A DNA stretch of 64,000 nucleotides from Herbaspirillum aquaticum. Lineage in GTDB: Bacteria > Pseudomonadota > Gammaproteobacteria > Burkholderiales > Burkholderiaceae_D. The notes beneath the pieces are model-generated. The model was not told where the DNA came from and did not search any database. It worked only from the letters and a program-made list of their open reading frames with translations. Position 1 is the stretch's first letter. Every line of letters begins with the position of its first letter. The DNA is taken from positions 1 to 64,000 of the forward strand of contig NZ_NJGV01000013.1 in the NCBI RefSeq assembly GCF_002213425.1. The letters are read 5' to 3'. Positions 35,905 to 42,856 of the stretch are shown here, piece by piece. The translations under genes and the position numbers were made by a program.

Positions 35905-38805
35905 TCAGGCGCCTGCATGGCGCAGGCGGCTTTCTGCGTCCGCTTCAGTGCTGCGGTAGCCCGAGGCTGCCAGCTGTTGGTCCAGAGCACCGATCTGTTC
36001 ATGGACCGGTAAATCAAAGCGATAGCCATTGGGGAGCTTGACCGAATAGTCGTCGTCGCCCGGTTGATGGCCTTCGATCCATAATCGCCCGGCCGCGTCA
36101 GTGACGCCCTCGGCGATCTGCGCCCCCTGTTTGAAGAGCGTATAGGGTTGGTGTGCCAGCGGCCTTCCATGGCGCGCATGACTGCGCAAGCGCACCAGCA
36201 AACTGTCGCTCTGCTGCAAGTCTTCATAGGTGGGCGGCGGCGGTATTTCCGGTGGCGGACAATTGGCCGGGCCCAGCACATTGTGCTCGGCCGCCTGTTG
36301 CCGCCACTGTCCGCTGGTGCCGTGTTCGATGAGGCTGGCGTGCCAGCGGCTGAAGCTGCCGCCTCCATTGATTTCGGTGTTGTCGCGCGAACGGATGCTG
36401 ATCTTCGGGGCCTGCAGGATGATCTCCTCGCTGGCCTCCAGCAGGATGCGTCGCGCAGCCTGAAGCTCGATGTGTTCTTCGTGAGCCTGTACCTGGACGC
36501 TGCCCTTGCCGCTGATCAGCTTCATGTGCTTGGCCGCAAAGGCAGCGAACAGTTCTCCTGCCCGCATCAGCAGCTTGCGTCCGGCACTGAGCTGGATATT
36601 GTCCCGGCTGACCAGATCGATATGCCGCGTCGCGCCCAGTACCATGGTGTCCTGGCTGGTCACGCTCACGCCGGCCGGCGCGTCGAGGGCGACCATGGGT
36701 GCCGCAGCGTGCCTTGTGCCGCCGGCCCCTTCGCTCGACTCCCATGCTTGCAGTTGCTTCCTGATGCGCTCCAGTTGTGCCAGATCGGTCGCTTCTGCGT
36801 GGTGCCTGGCGGCATCCTGGCTCAAACGCTGCGCCAGTTCCTCCAGGCTGCGCAGCGTGTCCAGCAGGGTCTCCCGCTCCAGCATGCGGCCACGCCCACC
36901 GTCCTGTGCTTGCGCCGTAATGAGGACACCCTTGGCCCCGCGCAGGACGCCATGCCCATCCGTGCGCATTTCCAGCCCCTCGCCACGATCATCGCCATGT
37001 CCATCGTGGCGCGGTTCGGTGAGATAACCCAGGTTGATCTGGCTGTGCTGGTGCTCGCTGGCCAGTTGCGAGCTGATCTGTCCTGGCGTGTCGTCCAGGC
37101 GCAGCTGGTTGTAGCGCGCGCCGTCGATCTCCTTGGACTTGATCCCGGAGAGAAAACGATTGCCGGGCAAACCGCCACCGTGGCTGAAGCGGGCGGGATG
37201 GTTGATGCCGTTGTGCAGGACACCGGCGACGACCATCTTGTCGGGATCACCCCCGAGGAAATCGATCAGTACTTCCATGCCCACCCGCGGCACGGCATCC
37301 TGCCCATAGCCTGCACCCGCCCAGGCGCTCGATACGCGCACAAAAGCGCTGTCGCGGTCCTCTCCGGTGGTACCCGCGCCTTGCGCATGAACATGGTCTT
37401 CCGCATGCAGTCCCTGCAGTTGCACCTTGATGCGACCAAGTTCGTCGCAGTACACCTCCTCGCGTGCAGGACCGACCACCAAGGCCGTGATCGGATGCAC
37501 GGGCGGCAGGTGCAATCGCGGGTCGTAGTGCGGTGCCAGCGTCGCACTGCGGCGGCGGCAGCTGAGCTGGTTGCGGTAGCGCATGTCCGCTGCACCCGGC
37601 ACCTCGGCTTGCCAGATGGAGGCGGGCAGCAGGCGCTCGATGGCATCCTGCAGCGCTTTGGGGAAATTGTTTTCAGCCTGTTGCCGTAACGAGGTCACGA
37701 TGAATTCGCGCAAGGTGCGATCGTGTCCGCGTAGGTCGGGATGCCCTTCCAGCACGAACCAGTGCCCCACGGCCAGATCGCGCACCGTGCCACTGGCCTC
37801 GAAGGATTCGCTGCGGCCCTCGTGCGCCATCATGCGGGCATGGGCCATGCGCAAGTGATCTTGCTGGCCGTCGGCCGTGTGCGGGGCCTCGATGAGCCCG
37901 TCATCCAGGACACAGGCCAAGGCCCTGCCCGCATCGCCCTGGTCGAGTACATTTTGACTGGCCACCTCGTCCACGCGCACCGCCTTGTAGTCCCAGCTGC
38001 CGCGCCACACACGCCCCGGCACCAGGCTGCGCTGCCGGCTCCAGGCGTTGATGGTGTCGCGCTGCTCGGTAGCGCCGGTGCGGTGGTAACGCACGGTGCC
38101 GGCAGCGGCCTGGGGCAGCAGCGCGGCGTAATCACAAAACACCAGCGTGTGCATCGGAACGCCCGCATCGGCTGGCTTGCCAGTATCGTCCGCAGGCTGG
38201 GCGCTGGCTATGTACCAGCCGATGCCTTCGCGCCGGCAGAGGCGTCTGATGAAGTGCGCGTCGGATTCGTTGAACTGATGACTGATCTCGCGCACCGGAT
38301 AGCGGCGATTTTCCAGGCGATGGAGGTCGAAGTGAAACGCCGCCGCCAGTGCCGGGCTGCGCTGGCGCCATTCACCCAGCATGATCTCCAGGATGCGGGG
38401 TACGCTCAGTTGACGGAAGATGCGGGTATTGATGCGCTCCTCCATGATCGACAGCGCGTCCTTGAGCGTGAGCTGGTAGATCCGCAGCGCCCCGTCGGCG
38501 TGGCCTGCGCGCGCCTCGGTGATGATCCCGTTGGTGTGATGCAGCCCGCCACGGTCGGTCACCATCTCGATGCCCAGCGGCTGTCCAAGCAGGGCCTGCA
38601 GCGGCAGTTCAGGATCGCTGGAAACGCAGGTCAGTTTCGCCTGCAGTCCTTCCAGCCAGGCTTCCTCGATATCGACCCGCTGCACCAGCAGCCATTGCGC
38701 GAAACGGGCTTCCTGCGGTCGCCAGCGCAGCCTGAGCGGGCGGTGTTGCTGCGAGAGTACGGCGCTGGCGAACGCCGCAGCGATGGTCTGGAGGTGATCT
38801 GTCAT
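35905..38805 (-). CDS. T6SS spike protein VgrG with C-terminal transthyretin-like extension
   Basis: 966-residue spike protein (TssI/VgrG). The order is: a gp27-like base about 1-400 (DHLQTIAAAFASAVLSQQHRPL start, RHLCRREGIGWY-type segment HFIRRLCRREGIGWYI); a gp5 OB fold (DELGRIKVQLQG, SSAWAGAGYG, RVGMEVLIDFLGGDPD); a DUF2345 beta-helix needle (LDAPAGVSVTSQDTM, IHLVSRD-like repeats); then after PPPEIPPPPTYEDLQ a 90-residue extension (RPLAHQPYTLFKQG, GVTDAAGRLWIEG) with transthyretin-like character. Such tails dock effectors. The start at 38805 is MTDHLQTIA; the open frame extends 42 codons further through a poor region. No hcp or other tss genes are in the window. Confidence 0.93.
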   Translation of the reverse strand: MTDHLQTIAAAFASAVLSQQHRPLRLRWRPQEARFAQWLLVQRVDIEEAWLEGLQAKLTCVSSDPELPLQALLGQPLGIEMVTDRGGLHHTNGIITEARAGHADGALRIYQLTLKDALSIMEERINTRIFRQLSVPRILEIMLGEWRQRSPALAAAFHFDLHRLENRRYPVREISHQFNESDAHFIRRLCRREGIGWYIASAQPADDTGKPADAGVPMHTLVFCDYAALLPQAAAGTVRYHRTGATEQRDTINAWSRQRSLVPGRVWRGSWDYKAVRVDEVASQNVLDQGDAGRALACVLDDGLIEAPHTADGQQDHLRMAHARMMAHEGRSESFEASGTVRDLAVGHWFVLEGHPDLRGHDRTLREFIVTSLRQQAENNFPKALQDAIERLLPASIWQAEVPGAADMRYRNQLSCRRRSATLAPHYDPRLHLPPVHPITALVVGPAREEVYCDELGRIKVQLQGLHAEDHVHAQGAGTTGEDRDSAFVRVSSAWAGAGYGQDAVPRVGMEVLIDFLGGDPDKMVVAGVLHNGINHPARFSHGGGLPGNRFLSGIKSKEIDGARYNQLRLDDTPGQISSQLASEHQHSQINLGYLTEPRHDGHGDDRGEGLEMRTDGHGVLRGAKGVLITAQAQDGGRGRMLERETLLDTLRSLEELAQRLSQDAARHHAEATDLAQLERIRKQLQAWESSEGAGGTRHAAAPMVALDAPAGVSVTSQDTMVLGATRHIDLVSRDNIQLSAGRKLLMRAGELFAAFAAKHMKLISGKGSVQVQAHEEHIELQAARRILLEASEEIILQAPKISIRSRDNTEINGGGSFSRWHASLIEHGTSGQWRQQAAEHNVLGPANCPPPEIPPPPTYEDLQQSDSLLVRLRSHARHGRPLAHQPYTLFKQGAQIAEGVTDAAGRLWIEGHQPGDDDYSVKLPNGYRFDLPVHEQIGALDQQLAASGYRSTEADAESRLRHAGA

Positions 38806-38988
38806 GGCGGAATGGACTGCAGCAACAAGCGTGGTCACAAAAACTGCCCAGCATAGTGACGCCTGCCCGCCAGGACGCCGATCCGCCAAAGAAAGGAAGT
38901 GAATCCCGATTTTCTTGAGCAAATGATTCAAAAAATATCGATAATTACCGCTACCTACTGAGCGTCACTCACCAATTCACATCCTGAC

Positions 38989-39363
38989 ATGGACACCACC
39001 CGCATCGACAAATGGTGCTGGGCCGCACGCTTCTTCAAGACGCGGTCACAGGCCACCGAAGCCGTGGAGCGCGGCCGCATCAAGCTCAACGGCGAGCGCA
39101 CCAAGCCCGCCCACAACGTCAGGAATGGCGACCGCCTGGATATCGACAACGGTTCCACCGAATGGGAAGTGCTGGTCACCGGCATCGCCGACAAGCGCGG
39201 CTCGGCCGCCATTGCCGCCACCCTCTATCAGGAAACCGAAGAGAGCATCACGCGCCGTGCCGCGCTGGCCGAACGCCATCGACTCTTCCGCGAACCCTCG
39301 GCCGAGATCAAGGGACGCCCGACCAAGCGTGACCGCCGCCTGCTGGACCGCTCCTCATCCTGA
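38989..39363 (+). CDS. hslR: Ribosome-associated heat shock protein Hsp15 (S4 domain)
   Basis: 124-residue S4-domain RNA-binding protein that recycles stalled 50S subunits carrying nascent chains in E. coli. The S4 motif is RIDKWCWAARFFKTRSQATEAVERGRI, followed by LNGERTKPAHNVRNGDRL, and a basic C-terminal tail (GRPTKRDRRLLDR) suits rRNA contact. No sigma-32 consensus was found in the 180-base divergent region shared with vgrG; that region is AT-rich around 38920-38960 and probably holds both promoters. Confidence 0.92.
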   Translation: MDTTRIDKWCWAARFFKTRSQATEAVERGRIKLNGERTKPAHNVRNGDRLDIDNGSTEWEVLVTGIADKRGSAAIAATLYQETEESITRRAALAERHRLFREPSAEIKGRPTKRDRRLLDRSSS

Positions 39364-39446
39364 TCCCGCCGCAACGCTGGCTCGTTGTAAGATGAAGACC
39401 GTTTTCCCCGGCCTGTCTTTTCTCCAACCCAGGTGCAAAGGTGCAG

Positions 39447-39908
39447 ATGTCTCAGGTGGTCTCTTCCGAATCGATGCAGTCCGTCCCCGTGGCCCGGCCC
39501 CTGCGCAAGGAGTGCCCGCCCGGTGCCTGCGATTGCCAGCGTGAAGCGCTGCTGGAATGCCTGCACGCGCCGGAAGCCCGCGTGCTCTGGCTTACCCGTG
39601 AAGAAGAAAAACGCCTGATCGAGCGCATCACCCGCATCAGCACCTACGACGAGCTGCTGCATGTGGGCAGCCTCATGCGCAAGAACCTCGGCATCCACCT
39701 GCACATCAGCCCCGGCCCCAACGAGGTGCGCACCGTGCGCGGCCTGCAGATCCACCTGGCCGAGCAGCCCGGCCTGTGCCGCAAGACGCGCGATACCATC
39801 CCGGCAGCCATCCGCAAGTGCCTGGAAAACAACCCCACCATCGTCTACGCCCTGCTCGATGCCCACGACCTGCTGGGTGCCGCCAATCCCCCTCCCACGT
39901 CCGCCTGA
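39447..39908 (+). CDS. Conserved-looking protein with CPPGACDC motif, function unknown
   Basis: 153 residues (start at 39447; GTG at 39441 is the alternative). A Cys-rich motif CPPGACDC at about residues 26-33 is followed by an acidic/basic helical region (LTREEEKRLIERITRISTYDELLHV) and a compact C-terminal part, IHISPGPNEVRTVRGLQ-like, with LCRKTRDTIPAAIRKCLE. Four or more cysteines suggest metal or redox binding. There is no signal peptide or membrane helix. I do not recognise a family name, although similar proteins occur in other Burkholderiales. It lies between hslR and the tetR promoter. Confidence 0.7.
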   Translation: MSQVVSSESMQSVPVARPLRKECPPGACDCQREALLECLHAPEARVLWLTREEEKRLIERITRISTYDELLHVGSLMRKNLGIHLHISPGPNEVRTVRGLQIHLAEQPGLCRKTRDTIPAAIRKCLENNPTIVYALLDAHDLLGAANPPPTSA

Positions 39909-39958
39909 AGGCTTGCCACCCGGCAAAATCCGTACCGCAAGACGGCCCGATTTTTTGT

Positions 39959-40001
39959 TTGACATTTGCGGCGTGATGAATAATAGTACGATCGTTCGAA
40001 T
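39959..40001 (+). promoter_or_regulatory. Promoter with TetR-type operator for the beta-oxidation cluster
   Basis: TTGACA at 39959-39964 with an AT-rich -10 region (AATAATAG, 39979-39986) forms a sigma-70-like promoter. An imperfect palindrome centred on ACGATCGT (39988-39995), extended as GTACGATCGTTC, overlaps the expected start of transcription. It lies 130 bases before the tetR start. The position suggests autorepression by the TetR protein, released by acyl-CoA. Binding is inferred. Confidence 0.6.
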
Positions 40002-40124
40002 AAATTCTGCATGAAGATAAATTCATGTCAGTTTATCCAGGGCACAAGACAGCGGACCCCGAGCCGCGCCCGTCGAACCGGTTCCTTCCCGTCGCCGCCT
40101 GCGGCGGATATCAAAGAGACAACG

Positions 40125-40826
40125 ATGACTGAGACAAGCAAGGTGACCACCGCGCCCGCCCGGCCCAAGTTCCTGCGCAAGGGCGAGCAGACCCGCGCCG
40201 CCATCCTGGATGTGGCGCTGGAGCTGGCCAGCCGTGATGGCCTGGAAGGGCTCACCATCGGCCTGCTGGCGGAGAAGATGAAGATGAGCAAGTCCGGCGT
40301 CTTCGCCCATTTCGGCTCGCGCGAGGACCTGCAGATCGAGGTCGTGCGCCTGTACCACAACCGCTTCGAGCAGGACGTGTTCTATCCCTCCATCAAGGAG
40401 CCGCGCGGCCTGCCGCGCCTGGAAGGCATGTTCGCGCGCTGGATCAAGCAGGTCACGGTGGAAATCGCCCTGGGCTGCATCTACATCAGCGGCGCGGTCG
40501 AGTATGACGACCGTCCCGGCGCCATCCGCGATCACCTCGTGGCTATGGTCCAGGCCTGGCGCGATGCGCTGGAGCGCTGCATCAAGCAGGCCATGGAAGC
40601 CGGCCACCTGCGCACCGACATTGAGGTCAGCCAGATGGTCTATGAAATGTATGGCCTGATCCTGGCCCTGCATCACGATGCGCGCTTCCTGCACATCCCC
40701 GGCAGCGTTGAACGTGCCGAGGCCAGCTTCCGCCGCCTCATCGACAGCTACCGCCCGCAGGGCAGCGACAGCGCCAGCACCAGCACCCCCAAGAATTCCA
40801 AATCGGCTGCCAGGAAGGCAGCGTAA
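40125..40826 (+). CDS. TetR/AcrR-family regulator of fatty-acid degradation
   Basis: 233 residues. The N-terminal helix-turn-helix is RAAILDVALELASRDGLEGLTIGLLAEKMKMSKSGVFAHFGSREDLQ, followed by a ligand-binding domain with TetR_C features (AVEYDDRPGAIRDHL). It lies 17 bases ahead of the acyl-CoA dehydrogenase, so the two are co-transcribed. By position it probably represses the cluster and senses an acyl-CoA or fatty acid. The start at 40125 follows AAAGAGAC; the earlier frame from 40011 lies in the promoter region. A Ser/Lys-rich tail ends the protein. Confidence 0.9.
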   Translation: MTETSKVTTAPARPKFLRKGEQTRAAILDVALELASRDGLEGLTIGLLAEKMKMSKSGVFAHFGSREDLQIEVVRLYHNRFEQDVFYPSIKEPRGLPRLEGMFARWIKQVTVEIALGCIYISGAVEYDDRPGAIRDHLVAMVQAWRDALERCIKQAMEAGHLRTDIEVSQMVYEMYGLILALHHDARFLHIPGSVERAEASFRRLIDSYRPQGSDSASTSTPKNSKSAARKAA

Positions 40827-40843
40827 CCCGTCCGGAGACATCC

Positions 40844-42634
40844 ATGCCCCAATACAACGCCCCCTTGCGCGACATGCAATTCGTGCTGCACGAGCTGCTC
40901 AATGTCGAGGAAGTGTTCAAGGAACTGCCGCCCCACGCCGACACCAACCGCGAACTGGTGGACCAGGTACTGGAAGAGGGCGGCAAGTTCGCCTCGCAGG
41001 TCCTGTTCCCGCTGAACCATTCGGGTGACCGCGAGGGCTGCCATTTCGATCGCGAGAGCAAGTCCGTGACCACGCCCAAGGGTTTCAAGGAAGCCTACAA
41101 GCAATATGTGGAAGCCGGCTGGGCGGCGTTGTCCTGTGATCCGGACTTCGGCGGCCAGGGCCTGCCGCTGACGATCAACAACTCCTTCTACGAGATGCTG
41201 AACTCGTCCAACCAGGCCTGGACCATGTACCCCGGCCTCTCGCACGGTGCCTACGAGTGCCTGCATGCGCACGGTTCGGACGAACAGAAGCAGCTCTACC
41301 TGCCCAAGCTGGTCTCGGGCGAATGGACCGGCACCATGTGCCTGACCGAAGCCCACTGCGGTACCGACCTGGGCCTCTTGCGCAGCAAGGCCGAGCCGCA
41401 GGCCGATGGCTCCTACAAGATCACCGGCAACAAGATTTTCATCTCCGCCGGTGAAAACGACGTGTCCGCCAACATCGTTCACCTGGTCCTGGCCCGTCTG
41501 CCCGATGCACCCGAAGGTTCGAAGGGGATTTCACTTTTCCTGGTGCCCAAGTTCCTGCCCAATGCCGATGGCTCGCTGGGCGCACGCAACCCGATCTTCT
41601 GCGGTGCCATCGAAGAGAAGATGGGCATCCACGGCAACGCCACCTGCCAGATGAACCTGGACGGCGCCACCGGCTGGCTGATCGGCCAGCCGCACAAAGG
41701 CCTGCAGGCGATGTTCGTGTTCATGAACGCAGCCCGCCTGGGCGTGGGCATGCAAGGCCTGGGCTTGACCGAAGTGGCTTACCAGAACGCCCTGGTCTAC
41801 GCCAAGGACCGCCTGCAGATGCGCAGCCTGTCCGGCATCAAGGCCGCCGACAAGCCGGCCGATCCGATCATCGTGCATCCGGACGTGCGCCGCATGCTGC
41901 TGACCGCCAAGGCCTTTGCTGAGGGCGGCCGCGCTTTCACCTCCTATGTCGCGCTGGAGCTGGACAAGGAACTGACCCACCCGGATGAGCAAGTACGCAA
42001 GGACAGCGCCGACATCGTGGCCCTGCTGACCCCGGTGGTGAAGGCCTTCCTGACCGACAACGCCTGGATGGCCACCTCCGAGTGCCTGCAGGTCTACGGC
42101 GGCCATGGCTACATCGCCGAGTGGGGCATGGAGCAATATGTGCGCGATGCCCGCATCAACATGATTTATGAAGGAACCAACACTATCCAGTCGCTGGACC
42201 TGCTGGGCCGCAAGATCCTGATGGACAACGGCGCCAAGCTGAAGAAATTCGGCGCGCAGATCCAGGCCTTCGTGGAAGAGCACGGTACCGATGAATCCAT
42301 GTCCGAGTTCATCACCCCGCTGGCCGACATCGGCGACAAGGTGACCAAGCTGACCATGGAAATCGGCATGAAGTCCTTCGCCAACCAGGATGAAGCCGGC
42401 GCGGCTGCCGTGCCTTACCTGCGCGTGGTGGGCCACCTGGTGTTCTCCTACCTGTTCGCGCGCATGGCCAAGATCGCGCTGGAAAAGCAGGACAGCGGCG
42501 ACGCCTTCTACACCGCCAAGCTGGCCACGGCGCGCTTCTACTTTGCGCGCCTGCTGCCGGAAACCGCGATGCTGATCCGCCAGGCCCGTTCGGGTGCGGC
42601 CAACCTGATGGCGCTGGACGCAGAACTGTTCTGA
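40844..42634 (+). CDS. Acyl-CoA dehydrogenase (long form, FadE-like)
   Basis: 596-residue flavoprotein that introduces the first double bond in acyl-CoA during beta-oxidation. The N-terminal extension, the acyl-CoA dehydrogenase core (MCLTEAHCGTDLG, KIFISAGEND) and the catalytic Glu443 in MIYEGTNTIQSLDLLGRK are visible. QVYGGHGYIAEWGMEQYVRDARI is the classic C-terminal flavin-binding segment. The length and extra C-terminal domain match the bacterial 590-residue class (PA0506-like), not E. coli FadE. It is co-transcribed with tetR and followed by fadB. Confidence 0.95.
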   Translation: MPQYNAPLRDMQFVLHELLNVEEVFKELPPHADTNRELVDQVLEEGGKFASQVLFPLNHSGDREGCHFDRESKSVTTPKGFKEAYKQYVEAGWAALSCDPDFGGQGLPLTINNSFYEMLNSSNQAWTMYPGLSHGAYECLHAHGSDEQKQLYLPKLVSGEWTGTMCLTEAHCGTDLGLLRSKAEPQADGSYKITGNKIFISAGENDVSANIVHLVLARLPDAPEGSKGISLFLVPKFLPNADGSLGARNPIFCGAIEEKMGIHGNATCQMNLDGATGWLIGQPHKGLQAMFVFMNAARLGVGMQGLGLTEVAYQNALVYAKDRLQMRSLSGIKAADKPADPIIVHPDVRRMLLTAKAFAEGGRAFTSYVALELDKELTHPDEQVRKDSADIVALLTPVVKAFLTDNAWMATSECLQVYGGHGYIAEWGMEQYVRDARINMIYEGTNTIQSLDLLGRKILMDNGAKLKKFGAQIQAFVEEHGTDESMSEFITPLADIGDKVTKLTMEIGMKSFANQDEAGAAAVPYLRVVGHLVFSYLFARMAKIALEKQDSGDAFYTAKLATARFYFARLLPETAMLIRQARSGAANLMALDAELF

Positions 42635-42856
42635 TCGCAACACCACGCCGCGCGCGGGCTGCACGCCTGCACGCGGCGTTGATCCAACGCAATGCGGCCC
42701 GTGACGGCGTCACGCGGGCGTCACTGCGGCAGGGCATGCTGTGAGCCGCCGCACCAGGGATAAAGAGCGTACAGTGAGCGCTCGCCCCTGCGGCGCAGCA
42801 CCTTGCCAGGCCCGAATTCATGTTTCATGTTTGCAGCACCAGCAAAGGAGATTTGC

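Noticed and set aside
32334-38805. Complete T6SS locus
   Set aside because: Only vgrG, an effector and a candidate immunity gene are present; no tssB, tssC, hcp, clpV or membrane-complex genes.
42635-42856. Terminator in the acyl-CoA dehydrogenase-fadB spacer
   Set aside because: ACGCCGCG/CGCGGCGT arms can pair but no T-run follows, and the genes are functionally linked.
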